NCBI RefSeq assembly: GCF_020180945.1
Contig: NZ_JAIPUL010000003.1
Location: 251,450-315,449, forward strand
From: Lacticaseibacillus kribbianus
GTDB lineage: Bacteria > Bacillota > Bacilli > Lactobacillales > Lactobacillaceae
Length of the DNA: 64,000 bases
Direction of reading: 5' to 3'
Positions 33,854-44,123 of this stretch are shown in pieces. Every line of letters begins with the position of its first letter. Position 1 is the first letter of the stretch. The notes beneath the pieces are model-generated. The model was given only the letters and a program-made list of their open reading frames with translations. It made no database searches and was not told where the DNA came from. A program made the translations under genes and the position numbers.

Positions 33854-35556
33854 ATGAAGCAGCAACTGGCACAACTCAGGCGACTCGGTCGTCTATTAGG
33901 CGCAGCAGTGAGCCTAATGGGCGTCTTTTGGGTCGCCTATTTTGTGCTGGCTAATGCGTTCGCCGGGGCCAATGCCGATCCGGTTACGTCAAGCAACACA
34001 GCCATCGTTCGTGAGGATGGTGCGCAGGGTACTGTACTAGAGCAATCCCAAACATATGCTCAGGAGTTTCCGGAGACGGCGAATGATTACCTCAACGTTG
34101 CCCAGCACTTCACCATTTTCACTAACAAACTCACACGTGAGACCAATGTCAACGGCAACATAGCAGCTGGCACGGTCGTATCCACTAGCGGTAATGGGGG
34201 CAAGACACCTCCTGAACTGATACGAGATCTCGTGAAAGACGCGAATGGGGTCGCACACGACGTTTACTATTATCAGAATAACGGGGCTAGCCTGATTCCG
34301 AAGGTCGATGACGACGAATCGTTGAATCCGAAAATGGTTCTCGGCTCTGGAATTCAAGGAATTCACGAGATTAACAACGGCAAGCCGTTCACGGTTAACG
34401 GCGGACAGCTTCAGCTTGATAATGGACAACTCTTCCAAGAAAATTCCAATACGACTTACATCAATATCGCCGCCGACATGGCAAATCTCAAGGGGATATC
34501 TGAGGCGGTCGCGGTTGACACTAATCAGACGCATCTAGATCCAATTTATCCTAAACCTGGTACGACTGATACAGAGACTGGAACGTCAACGGACAATGCT
34601 AATACTGATGCTCCACAGAATCTAACTGTTTTTGATGCCAATAACGGCGGGGGTACAGATAAGTATAACGACACCTATGAGAATGCCTATGCGCTCAAAT
34701 TAACCAAATATGCTCTGAACACCACAGATCCGTTGGCCGGCGCCAAATTCACCATTCAATATCCAGTCTATCCAGCACAGTATACTGGAACGGAAACGCC
34801 CGAAATTAGTTCATGGGCGGATCTCAAACCTGGCGTCGAGGTACCGGTAACGGATGATGATGGTAATCCCACTTATGATGCGAACCATAAATTGATTACC
34901 CAAAAAGTTAAGCTCTATGACTCCCAGCACCAAGAGATTACAACGACGGGACCTTCGACGGCCCTGACAGTGGCTAAAGATGGCCGGTACGCGGGTCTCT
35001 ACCTCCTAACGACAGATGCGAACGGGCAGATAAATGTTGCGGTGAACGTTTCGGGTAATTATCAATTTAAGGAGGTTGCGGCACCTGATGGCTACATTAT
35101 GCCTCAAGATGTTAACACAGATGTCACAACGTTCCGCACGAGCAACACTCCGATCGCGCGAGAGTTCGATATTGATTATAACGAGATTATGAAGGGCGCA
35201 AAGCTCTACTTTGTCAACATGGACCTCTCAAAGAATGCGGCCCCGATTGAGATTAATATTAACTTTTCGAACGCACCTGCAGTCTGCGATTTCGACGCGC
35301 CGGACACCTACTTCATTTCCCCCGAGAATTCTCCCGCAAACACCACTGAGGCGTTGAAAAATATCACAATCGTTCCGCATATTGACCTGTCCAATGCGGA
35401 CGTTCGTGCGGCGAATTATAACAAGATTCTTTGGAACTATAAAGGTACCAGCGCAGAGCATGGTGCAAAGATCACGCTCAACAACGATTACTTCTACGGA
35501 ACGATTCTAGCCCCCACCTCAGAGCTGTTTGTTAAAGGTGCGCACATTTTTGGCTC

Positions 35557-36733
35557 CTCAATTTTCAAGTCAAGTGCAACGATGATAACGAATTCTTGAT
35601 AGTGGTCTAGGCTGTTACGCCATGCATCGGTAGTAATCGCATGGGCGAAGATAGTTCAGAATACGTCTGGGACGATGGTTCAGTGCGGATTGGACTGCTT
35701 GAATTTCAACCAGGGTAACGGCTCTGAGAGACTTCCCTTTCGGGAAGAATTCCCTAAGCAGTCCATTGGCGTTCTCGTTTGTGCCACGCTCCCAAGGCGA
35801 GTACGGATGTGCGAAGTAAATCTGGGTTCCAACAATCTCTGATAACTTGGCAAACTCGGAACCATTGTCAAAAGTGATACTCTCAAATTCCTTGGCCCCG
35901 TAGTCGTCAATCGTGTCTTGCAAGGCTTTAAGGCAGGTGCCCGCATGATAGTCAGGAATCTTGACGATGATCTCAGTCCGGCTGTACCGTTCTGTGAGCG
36001 TCATTAATGCTGGCTCATCAGCTAAGCGAATACCTTTGACCAAGTCGCCTTCCCAATGTCCCACGCCTGTGCGGTCATTCACGGCCGCAGGACGCAACTC
36101 GATTGAGTCGCCGTATGTCTTCTTATTCTTGCGCTTGTGGGCGTTCTTATAGCCTTTGATGCGGCGTCGGAGCTTCTTGGGAAGTGTCATGTTGTCTAGC
36201 TCAAGCAGCCCGGCGTCGATGTAGCGATACACAGTTGTCGTTGAAGGGCAAGCCTTGCCCTGGTCGCGATAGAAGTGTACGAAGCTATCAACGCTGTGTA
36301 CGCGCGGCTTACGAGTAAGCTCCCTGGCGAGAGCCTTGAAGAACGCACGGCCGGTCTTAAGAAAGGCGTAGTGACCGGTTCTATCGCGTTTACGGTCGTG
36401 CATGGCTTGGGCAGTTTCCGCAAGATAGACTTGATGCGAGTGACGCTTCGAGTCGAGCTGAGTTACAGATCCACGCGTGATTTCTCGTGAGATTGTCGCT
36501 TTACTGCGATGAAGCTTCTGTGCAATCACGGTCGCGGTGTCACCAGCAGCCCGAAGGGCCTGAATTGTAGCACGGTCGCTAAAACTGAGTTGTTGGTAAT
36601 GCTTGTGGGTGTTAGTCTGAGAGTGGGTCATGAAGATTCCTGCTTTCTTGTTTAGCTAGTACTAACAAGAATAGGTCTTCATGGCCTTTTTGGTCTAGTC
36701 GTCAGGGTGTTGCACTTGAATTGTAAACTGGGG
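35557..36733 (-). mobile_element. IS30-family insertion sequence
   Basis: About 1177 bp with imperfect terminal inverted repeats: CAATTTTCAAGTCAAGTGCA at the left and, on the other strand, CAGTTTACAATTCAAGTGCA at the right, about 19 of 22 positions shared. Flanked by the 15-bp direct repeat GCACATTTTTGGCTC (35542-35556 and 36734-36748), taken as the target duplication. It carries one transposase gene on the minus strand, opposite to the pilus operon. Exact ends may shift by one or two bases. Confidence 0.85.
35615..36631 (-). CDS. IS30-family transposase
   Basis: 338 aa. N-terminal HTH (LSFSDRATIQALRAAGDTA, then KLHRSKATISREITRG) and an integrase-like DDE core: Asp in GVGHWEGDLV, Asp in ITFDNGSEFA, Glu in RGTNENANGLLREFFPKG. 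Full length, so probably active. AGGA is the only ribosome-site-like motif before the ATG at 36631. Confidence 0.93.
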   Translation of the reverse strand: MTHSQTNTHKHYQQLSFSDRATIQALRAAGDTATVIAQKLHRSKATISREITRGSVTQLDSKRHSHQVYLAETAQAMHDRKRDRTGHYAFLKTGRAFFKALARELTRKPRVHSVDSFVHFYRDQGKACPSTTTVYRYIDAGLLELDNMTLPKKLRRRIKGYKNAHKRKNKKTYGDSIELRPAAVNDRTGVGHWEGDLVKGIRLADEPALMTLTERYSRTEIIVKIPDYHAGTCLKALQDTIDDYGAKEFESITFDNGSEFAKLSEIVGTQIYFAHPYSPWERGTNENANGLLREFFPKGKSLRAVTLVEIQAVQSALNHRPRRILNYLRPCDYYRCMA

Positions 36734-38545
36734 GCACATTTTTGGCTCAGTTATTGCAGATAGTGTCAACATTGATAGTGGCGAGGTGTGGCGCTGAGAT
36801 CTGTCTTACCGGCCGTGGACTGGCTCCAATGATGATCGGTCTAACAATCGTGTTGTCTATAACACCCCAGTTCCGAAAACAGAGGCAAAGACAACTAATA
36901 TCCATGTAACCAAGAAATGGCTCGATTTAACGAATAGCAAGGCAGGTGCTGACTCAGTTACCGTTCAGCTCTATCAGCGAATTACCGACCCCGACGGCAC
37001 AACACATGACAGCAAAATGGCGGATAATTCGCTGACGCTGTCCGAGGCGAACGACTGGAATGGTTGGTTTAAAGATCTGCCCACTCGGGATGACAACGGT
37101 TCACCGATTACGTATTACTTCACCGAGGATTCACCACCGGAAGGTTATACACCCGTGTACGCCCGTGGCGCGGTAGACGAGAGTGGGAATCAGGAAGTCT
37201 CGGTGACCAATACCAAGTTTGGTTTTGACATCAAGAAGGTGACTGTGGGTGGTACAACCCCGCTGGCCGGAGCTGAGTATACGCTGACCGATGTTGCTAA
37301 ACATTCGGATACTTCTATTAAAACCAGCGACGCCACGGAAGCAAGCCTCACACCTATGACACAGGTTAGCCCGGGCACATATTTGTTGAAGGAAACAAAG
37401 GCGCCAAAGGGGTACAGACTTGATGCCCATTATTATGGCTTAAGACTCGTCAGCAAGGACAACAACCTTGCGGATGGTTCGGACTTTGAGTGGGAGCAGA
37501 TTACGCTACTTGCCAAGGACGTTATCGACGCAGAGGACCAGCTTGCCAAGGGTGGGACAACGTGGCGGCCCTTGGATAAGCCAGAAGCAAGCGACATTAG
37601 CGGTGTCAGCGGTTATTTCGCAGATTCGGTTAAGTCCAATCTCGTACATTTCATTCAGGAAGATGCGATGCAGCCGCTGACCATCACCAAGATCGGGAGT
37701 GACACAGGAAAGCCACTTTCGGGAGCTGAATTCTCTTGGCAGCGGGCTAGTGACGATTCGATTGGACTCACCAGCAACGCGGAAGGCGAGCTGGTTGCCG
37801 AGGTCATTAAGGGCAGTCCGACCACCAGCCTGACGCTTCAGTCGGGGACGCTTTTCACGTTGACAGAGACTAAGGCGCCAGAGGGTTATAAGCCGTACAC
37901 AGAGCCAATCTACCTTTTGGATGGTAAGCTTGTGAACAACAAGGGCGAGCCACTCTCAGAAGACGAGCTTGCAGATCTGCCAGTCAAACTCACGCTGGGT
38001 GACGATGGGTACGCCTTGACCTTTAAGGACGATCCCGACGCTAGACCTTGGCACGTCAAGGTCGTGAAGCTCGACGCGAACACCAACAAGCAGATAGATG
38101 GATCAAAGTTCACACTCAGTCCATCACCGGGGGACTCGGCCACAAGTGTTCTGACGCCCACCGCGACTGACGGCAGTGATGCCGCTGAGCTGGCGATGGG
38201 CGCGAAATACAAGCTAACGGAAACTCAGGCCCCAGATGGCTATGTGCCGCTGAATGGCGACATCTCCATCGTCACGCAGACGACCGACGACCCACCCGCC
38301 ATTTACTGGCAGGGGGGGCAACTCGACGACGAGAAGGATGCTTCCGCCTCTAGTCACCAGGTCACCTGGCACGTCACTGGCGATCACGTCATCACCATCA
38401 CGGTCAAGGACCCCAAGAAGGGCATCCTGCCCAAGACGGGCGGGACGGGGCCGCTGGTGCCCCTGATTCTCGCGACGATGACCTTCGTGGCGTCAGCCGG
38501 TATGTTCTTGCTGGCACGCACCCAGCGAAAGGCGGGTGAGCGCCG

Positions 38546-39655
38546 ATGAGAAGAATGCTTAGACTCGCCATCACCCTGCTGATCGGCGTCGCCGTGGGCC
38601 TCGGCCTGCGGGGACACCCGGTCGCCGCAAGCACCACTGTGACCGTCCACCCGCCGAGTGCGGTCGCGTCTCGCGGGCACCCGCGCTTCACCGCCTACGA
38701 CATCACGTCGTACGTGGCTAAGCGCGAGGCCGCCGGCGAGACGCTCGCCGAGCTTCGGCTGCGCCTGCAGGGGGCAGACGCCAGACGGCTGCGCCAGTTC
38801 GTGGCCAACCACCATCTGGAGGTTGCCGCGTCCGGCACCGAGAGCCTGGTGGTGCCAAGCGCCAACCGCGACTACCTGCTTTTGCAGGACACGCCGGCGA
38901 CGCTTGACTTTGCCGGGTACGCCCGGACGCTGGCGGTAATCGTCGAGGTCACACCGACAGACGGCGTGATCGAGGCGTACCCCAAGCCGGTGACGGAGGC
39001 TGCCGCCGTGTACTTTTACAAGTACGCGACGCTGGTCGATGGCACCAAGACGCCGCTTGCCGGCGCCCGCTTCGCCCTGACGCGCACCCACCGCGGCGCC
39101 CGTCAGTACCTGAGCACCGCCGGTGGTTGGGTGACCAGCACCCAGCCGTTGACGGACGCAAGGGTGAAAAAGGTCCGCTCGGATGCCTCGGGCGCGGTGC
39201 TTCTCGACCGCGTCCGGCTCCCCGCCGGCACCTACGTTTTCCGTGAAGTCCAGTCCCCCCAGGGCTTCATGATCTCGGCCAAGGCCAAGAACGTGGTGGT
39301 GCGCGTCACCACCACGGACATCTGGGTCAACGGCCACCGGCTGCGGAACCTGCTGGATGGACACATCCAGGCGGGTGAGGCGGCCAGGGTCGGCCTGCGG
39401 GTCTACAACCCGCAGCGCCCGGCCGGTCCACCTGGCAAGGACACGACGCCGCCAACGCCGACGCCGTCGACTCCGGGCACGACCACGCCGAACAACCCAC
39501 ACTCAAGCATTTGGCCACACCTGCCGATCACCGGCGGCTGGCTCCCCCAGACCGGGGAGGCCCGCTCCGCCATGGCAATTTTGGGGATTGTCATCATCGG
39601 CATTGCACTATACTTTTGGTTCCATACCAAGACGAATAAGAGGGAAAAGCAATGA
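38546..39655 (+). CDS. Minor/basal pilin, LPXTG anchored (SpaB-like)
   Basis: 369 aa. Signal peptide (1-28, to HPVAAS). A Cna-B-like region at about 165-255 starts YKYATLVDGTKTPLAGARFA and has the E-box-like YVFREVQSPQGFM. A Pro/Thr-rich stalk (about 295-320) leads to LPQTG, a hydrophobic helix and TNKREKQ. Overlaps the tip gene and the major pilin gene by 4 bases each. Position 2 in a tip-basal-major-sortase order matches spaB of spaCBA loci. The gene is GC-rich, unlike its neighbour before it. Confidence 0.85.
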   Translation: MRRMLRLAITLLIGVAVGLGLRGHPVAASTTVTVHPPSAVASRGHPRFTAYDITSYVAKREAAGETLAELRLRLQGADARRLRQFVANHHLEVAASGTESLVVPSANRDYLLLQDTPATLDFAGYARTLAVIVEVTPTDGVIEAYPKPVTEAAAVYFYKYATLVDGTKTPLAGARFALTRTHRGARQYLSTAGGWVTSTQPLTDARVKKVRSDASGAVLLDRVRLPAGTYVFREVQSPQGFMISAKAKNVVVRVTTTDIWVNGHRLRNLLDGHIQAGEAARVGLRVYNPQRPAGPPGKDTTPPTPTPSTPGTTTPNNPHSSIWPHLPITGGWLPQTGEARSAMAILGIVIIGIALYFWFHTKTNKREKQ

Positions 39656-41397
39656 AAAAAGGACAACTCAAGCATCTCCTTGCCAGCGCGCTGCTGATCC
39701 TGCCGCTGGCGTTCCAAGCTGCCGTAGGGGTTCAGACCGTAAGCGCGGCAGGTGAACCAACGGACGGCGCGGTCAATGTTACGTTGCACAAGCTGAAATA
39801 TACGGAAGGCGACAAAACACCAGATATTACCAATACCGGTTCGTTGATTACGGATCTTCAGGGTGCTACACCGCAGGATGGTGCGACGTTTGTTGCATAT
39901 AACATCAGTAACTATTACCAGGGTGTTCTTGCACAGGTTGCCAAGGATGCCTCGAATACGACTTCCACAAAACAACAGGAAGCTGCACAACAGCAAGCCG
40001 AAACGGACTGGAAAAACGGGGCACCTAGCGCTGAAGTTTCTAAAGATAACCCTCAGGTTGAGACTGATGTTGATCACACTACAGCTAATGGCGGATTGAC
40101 GACTTTCGAGAATCTTCCTCTGAAAAATCCTGATGGGTCATACGCAACATACGCATTTATTGAAACCACTACCCCCGCTCCCCAGGGACCTGACGCTGAT
40201 ACCACGGTTGTTAAGGCCTCACCACTGATTGTCACGATGCCAATTTATACGCAAGAAGATGGAAAAGACACGTTGAACAGTGATATTCATCTTTACCCAA
40301 AGAACACGGTCTACAAGACTTTGGATAAGGACATGACGGCCGTGAATGGAGCTGCAATCAAGGATAGTGCTGTCGGCACAGGCGGTACCGTCGGCACGCA
40401 AATTGGGGATAAAGTAACTTACACAATCCACAACGCTTTGCCGGCTGATTTTCACACACTGAAGGAATATACGCTTACTGATACAGCAGACAAGGGTCTT
40501 AACATCGACCTCGGCTCAATTAAAGTAACGTATACAGATGCAAAGCAAGTTCAAGTTGATGTTCCGGCCGGAAACTTCCGCATTTCACCAAAGTATCTGG
40601 CGTCGCAGGACGATGCTTCTGATACAGCTTCAAAGGATCTGAACGGCTTTGTTCTAGATTTGCAACCAGGCGCATCAACCACGGATCATGCTATTCCTGA
40701 CGGTGCAACCGTTACCGTAACATATGATGCAGTTATCACCAAAGGTGCGGAGATCAACCAAGCAATTAAAAACACGGTAACTGTCACGCCAGACATTACT
40801 ACTACGAGTACGCACAATCCTAAGGTGGGCAAGATTCAGTTCACCAAGATCGATGCCAATACCAAAGCAAAACTGGCAGGAGCAATCTTTGTGGTTTCGC
40901 GTGTCGTAAAAACTGATGCAGGCGATGAGACTCAGTATGCGACTCAAGACAAAGATACCTTGGAGATTAGCAAAGAGTGGACTACCGACGAAGGTGCAGC
41001 CGCTAAATTTACGACGGATAAAGATGGCTTGATTCAAATTTCTGGCTTGGCCTATTCCGCGGATGTTGTGAACCCCGAGAGTGGCGACTATGTTCTGGGC
41101 CAGCAATACACTGACAAGGCAGGCGACACTCAGACGGCCACTTACAACCTTGTCGAGTATCAGGCTCCAGCCGGTTACACCAAACTGGCGGAAGCCATTC
41201 CGTTCGCGGTCGTATCAAATGACGGCGATGTGCTGCTGAAGACCATTCAACTTGGCACAGATGTTAAGAACTCACCTAATGGTATCCTCCCACACACCGG
41301 TGGCATGGGTATCTACATCGTCATCGTGGCCGGCCTGGCCATCATGGCGGCTGGCGTCTTCTTCCTGCGTCGCGGCAAGCACCACGAAGAAGTCTAA
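39652..41397 (+). CDS. Major pilin shaft protein (SpaA-like)
   Basis: 581 aa. Signal peptide to about residue 31 (QTVSAAGEP). The pilin motif appears as IHLYPKNTVYKTLD at about 215-228, the Lys of YPKN being the residue sortase links to the next subunit. An isopeptide-forming domain (GDKVTYTIHNALPADFHTLK), then a Cna-B domain (KIQFTKIDANTKAKLAGAIF) with E-box YNLVEYQAPAGY. Ends with LPHTG, a hydrophobic helix and RRGKHHEEV. The main shaft subunit polymerised by the downstream sortase. Confidence 0.92.
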   Translation: MKKGQLKHLLASALLILPLAFQAAVGVQTVSAAGEPTDGAVNVTLHKLKYTEGDKTPDITNTGSLITDLQGATPQDGATFVAYNISNYYQGVLAQVAKDASNTTSTKQQEAAQQQAETDWKNGAPSAEVSKDNPQVETDVDHTTANGGLTTFENLPLKNPDGSYATYAFIETTTPAPQGPDADTTVVKASPLIVTMPIYTQEDGKDTLNSDIHLYPKNTVYKTLDKDMTAVNGAAIKDSAVGTGGTVGTQIGDKVTYTIHNALPADFHTLKEYTLTDTADKGLNIDLGSIKVTYTDAKQVQVDVPAGNFRISPKYLASQDDASDTASKDLNGFVLDLQPGASTTDHAIPDGATVTVTYDAVITKGAEINQAIKNTVTVTPDITTTSTHNPKVGKIQFTKIDANTKAKLAGAIFVVSRVVKTDAGDETQYATQDKDTLEISKEWTTDEGAAAKFTTDKDGLIQISGLAYSADVVNPESGDYVLGQQYTDKAGDTQTATYNLVEYQAPAGYTKLAEAIPFAVVSNDGDVLLKTIQLGTDVKNSPNGILPHTGGMGIYIVIVAGLAIMAAGVFFLRRGKHHEEV

Positions 41398-41425
41398 TGC
41401 TTAATTAACAGATCGACCTTTTAAC

Positions 41426-41453
41426 AGGCGCCAAGTCGCAAGGCTTGGCGCTT
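41426..41453 (+). terminator. Partial terminator between pilin and sortase genes
   Basis: AGGCGCCAAG / CTTGGCGCTT with a short loop and TTGCTG after it. The weak T run suggests attenuation, which would keep sortase expression below that of the pilin. Confidence 0.6.
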
Positions 41454-41485
41454 GCTGTAAGGGCCGAGCGAAAGGACAGTGTCTT

Positions 41486-42631
41486 ATGGCGAAGAAGCAC
41501 CCCCGGGCCCGCGGCCACCTGATCACCCAGGCCATCGCCGTCATCCTGTTGATGATCGGTGTCGTGGTCGCCCTCTACCCGTTTTACGTCGAATCCCTCA
41601 ACAGCCTGCTGGACGCGCGGCGCGTGGCGAAGGTCGAGAAGATGAACGCCGCCAACGTCGAGGCCCAGCGGGCGAAAATGGCCAAGGCCAACGCGGCGCT
41701 GAAAAAGGCCGGCCTGCACGCGGACGCCGACCCGTTCTCGGGCATGGACAAGAAGGACAAGGTCAACCTGCAAAAGGACCAGCTGGGCACGGTGACGGTG
41801 CCGAAGATTGCGCTGACGGTGCCGCTGTTCAAGACGCTGACCGACGACACGCTGGCCGTCGGGGCGGCGGTGGTGCCGGGCACCTCGATGCCGACCGGCG
41901 GGCCGAGCACCCACACGGTCGTGGCGGGGCACCGCGGCCTCGTCGACCGCAGGCTTTTCTCCGACCTCAACCGGGTGAAGAAGGGCAACCTGTTCGTCTT
42001 CACCGTCGGCAAGCACCACCTGGCCTACAAGGTGTTCCGCATCCAGGTCGTGCTGCCGGAGGACACCGACGTGCTGCAGATTGAGCCGGGCCGCGACCTC
42101 GCGACGCTGCTCACCTGCACGCCGTACATGATCAACTCGCACCGGCTGCTTCTGACCGGCTATCGCGTGCCGTACACGGCCAAAATCGCCAAGGAGGTCA
42201 AGGCCGCGCAGAGCGCCGAGACCTGGCAGCAGCTGGCGATCCTGATCGGCTGCGCGCTGGCGCTGCTTTTGACGCTGGGGCTGCTCGGCCGCTACCTGCA
42301 CGGGCTGCTGCTGCGCCGCCACCTGTTCGACCTCTGGTTCACCGTGGTCGACGCGGCCGGCAACCCGGTGGCCGGCGTCACGTACCGGCTGTGCAAGCCC
42401 AACGGCAAGCCGCTGTACCGCAACCGCCAAGTGCTGCGGGTGACCACCGAAGCCGACGGAACGGCGCGCATCGACGACCTGCCGGGCCGCATGTACCGGC
42501 TGCGCGAGGACCAGGGCAAGTGGCGCGTGGCCTGCGGGGTCAAGAAGATTCGTCAGCAGAAGATGCGCTTCTACCCTAAGAAGGGCCAGACGGTGACGCT
42601 TGAGGACGGCGTCTGGCGGATTGTGAAATAA
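41486..42631 (+). CDS. srtC: Class C pilin sortase with C-terminal Cna-B-like extension
   Basis: 381 aa. Helix 1 (LITQAIAVILLMIGVVVALY) is followed by a lid motif DPFSG at about 82, the catalytic His in VVAGHRG, Cys in LLTCTPYM and Arg in SHRLLLTGYR. Helix 2 (LAILIGCALALLLTLGLLG) ends at about 272. A further 100 residues (FTVVDAAGNPVAGVTYRLCK, then TTEADGTARIDDLPGRMYRL) resemble a Cna-B/SpaA fold. By standard topology this part would lie in the cytoplasm, which is unexpected. Preceded by AAAGGACAG. Joins the SpaA-like pilins into fibres. Confidence 0.9.
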   Translation: MAKKHPRARGHLITQAIAVILLMIGVVVALYPFYVESLNSLLDARRVAKVEKMNAANVEAQRAKMAKANAALKKAGLHADADPFSGMDKKDKVNLQKDQLGTVTVPKIALTVPLFKTLTDDTLAVGAAVVPGTSMPTGGPSTHTVVAGHRGLVDRRLFSDLNRVKKGNLFVFTVGKHHLAYKVFRIQVVLPEDTDVLQIEPGRDLATLLTCTPYMINSHRLLLTGYRVPYTAKIAKEVKAAQSAETWQQLAILIGCALALLLTLGLLGRYLHGLLLRRHLFDLWFTVVDAAGNPVAGVTYRLCKPNGKPLYRNRQVLRVTTEADGTARIDDLPGRMYRLREDQGKWRVACGVKKIRQQKMRFYPKKGQTVTLEDGVWRIVK

Positions 42632-42726
42632 CGAAAAGGCGCGCCCAGGTGGCTGCGGCCGGTCCAGGAGACTGAAGTGCCCTACAATTGTTAGACAAGA
42701 AGTCTAACGATTGTGGGGCTTTTCTT

Positions 42727-43263
42727 ATGACTAAATACAGTAGTGAATTTAAAATCAGGGTTGTCTCCAGGTATCTTAAGGGTGGCATAAGCTATAAAAA
42801 TCTGTGCACAGAGTTTGGAATACCCCATGCCAGAATCGTCCAAACTTGGGTTAATCAGGCTAAGGCTCATGGCCTCGATTCTCTAAAAGTTAAGCATACA
42901 AACGTTGAATACTCCCAAACATTCAAGATTGCAGTGGTAGAGTATGTGCATACACATCAAATAAGTCGTGCGCAAACTGCGGCTCATTTCGGCATCTCAC
43001 CCAGCCAGGTCAATTCTTGGTATCGCATCGTGAGAGATCAAGGGGTGGCTGGATTGCGCACTACTCAAAAAGGGAGACCAGCCATGGGTAAGCACAAGAA
43101 AATCAAACCAATCAAGAAACTTGAGCCGACGCAGGAAGAGAAGTACCAACAGGAGATTCTGGAACTCAAAAGCAAGCTTCACGAGGCAGAGCTGGATCGT
43201 GATATTTTAAAAGCACTCGCGACCCTGACGAAGAACTCACCGAAGCACTCTCAGCAAAAGTGA
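42727..43263 (+). CDS. IS3 OrfA, transposase DNA-binding subunit
   Basis: 178 aa. Two HTH units (YSSEFKIRVVSRYLKGGISY and AHFGISPSQVNSWYRIVRDQ) and a C-terminal leucine-zipper-like helix (EKYQQEILELKSKLHEAELD). Overlaps orfB in the -1 frame at 43260, where CAAAAG may cause the frameshift that makes the OrfAB transposase. Confidence 0.9.
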   Translation: MTKYSSEFKIRVVSRYLKGGISYKNLCTEFGIPHARIVQTWVNQAKAHGLDSLKVKHTNVEYSQTFKIAVVEYVHTHQISRAQTAAHFGISPSQVNSWYRIVRDQGVAGLRTTQKGRPAMGKHKKIKPIKKLEPTQEEKYQQEILELKSKLHEAELDRDILKALATLTKNSPKHSQQK

Positions 43264-44123
43264 AGGCGGGCATCGTTACCTCGTTGAGGTCGCGCTATGG
43301 TTTTCAAGAGCTGCTTAGGCAACTCAAGTTGCCTCGAGCAACGTACTATGATCGCCTTAAGCGGGATAAGAAGGCCGACAAGTACGCTGAGATTAAGAAG
43401 TTCATCAAGCGGGTCTACTACGATTCTAGGGAGACGTACGGTTACCGGCGGATTCATGATGAAGCGTTGAAGCACGGGTTTCATTATGCCGAGGAGACGA
43501 TTCGACGTCTGATGAGCGACATGGGCTTGAAAGTGACGATTTACTCCAAACACACGGCCAAGTACCACTCATACAAAGGCACGGTTGGTAATATCGTCCC
43601 CAATATCTTGAAGCAACATTTTGGCGCGAAACAGCCGCTCACCGTCCTTCACACCGATGTCACCCAGGTTCGGCTCTATAACGGCGAATGGGGTTACATC
43701 TCGTCGATTACCGATGAGGCTAGTCGCGAAGTCCTCGCCACCATTGTCAGTGCCTCACCAAATAAGGCGCTTATCCAAGCGACGCTTGACGAACTCAAAC
43801 ATCATCTCAAAGCAGGAGTACGACCGATTCTTCACTCTGATCAAGGCTGGCAGTATCAGATGCCAGACTATCAGCAGCGCCTGAAGGACATGAACATTGT
43901 TCAGAGCATGTCACGCAAGGGCAACTGCCATGATAATGCGCCAATTGAAAGCTTCTTCAACCTGATGAAGCGCGAGTGCCTGAATCGTTATCGGATTGAT
44001 GACCTTGCCAGCCTGCGCCAGCTGGTGAACGGCTACGTTGATTGGTTCAACAATGCCAGAATCTCGAGAACCAAAAATGGCCTGACCCCAGTCGCGTACC
44101 GGGAACAGGCCATGATTGCTTGA
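43260..44123 (+). CDS. IS3 OrfB, transposase catalytic part
   Basis: 287 aa counted from GTG; it is probably made mainly as part of the OrfAB fusion. HTH_21-like region (IKKFIKRVYYDSRETYGYRR) and an rve DDE core: Asp in VLHTDVTQV, Asp in LHSDQGWQYQ, Glu in NAPIESFFNLMK. C-terminal YVDWFNNARIS is typical of the IS150 group. Full length. Confidence 0.93.
   Translation: MKAGIVTSLRSRYGFQELLRQLKLPRATYYDRLKRDKKADKYAEIKKFIKRVYYDSRETYGYRRIHDEALKHGFHYAEETIRRLMSDMGLKVTIYSKHTAKYHSYKGTVGNIVPNILKQHFGAKQPLTVLHTDVTQVRLYNGEWGYISSITDEASREVLATIVSASPNKALIQATLDELKHHLKAGVRPILHSDQGWQYQMPDYQQRLKDMNIVQSMSRKGNCHDNAPIESFFNLMKRECLNRYRIDDLASLRQLVNGYVDWFNNARISRTKNGLTPVAYREQAMIA

Larger units (their letters stand above)
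33854..38549 (+). pseudogene. Pilus tip adhesin gene, interrupted by IS30 and by a nonsense codon
   Basis: The N-terminal part (33854-35556) has a signal segment, a choice-of-anchor A-type domain (from NDYLNVAQHFTIFTNK) and a Cna-B-like insert (KYALNTTDPLAGAKFTIQYP). It runs into IS30 at GAHIFGS. The same 15 bases resume at 36734 in the same frame, giving HIFGSVIADSVNIDSGEVWR, then TGA (36795-36797), then DLSYRPWTG and an open frame to 38549. The rest has several Cna-B domains (TPLAGAEYTLTDV, KPLSGAEFSWQRA), E-box-like ETKAPEGYKP, an LPKTG sortase signal, a helix and RKAGERR. Family homologues continue with Trp-Asp after the Arg, so TGG to TGA is likely. First gene of a SpaCBA-like operon. 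Confidence 0.85.
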
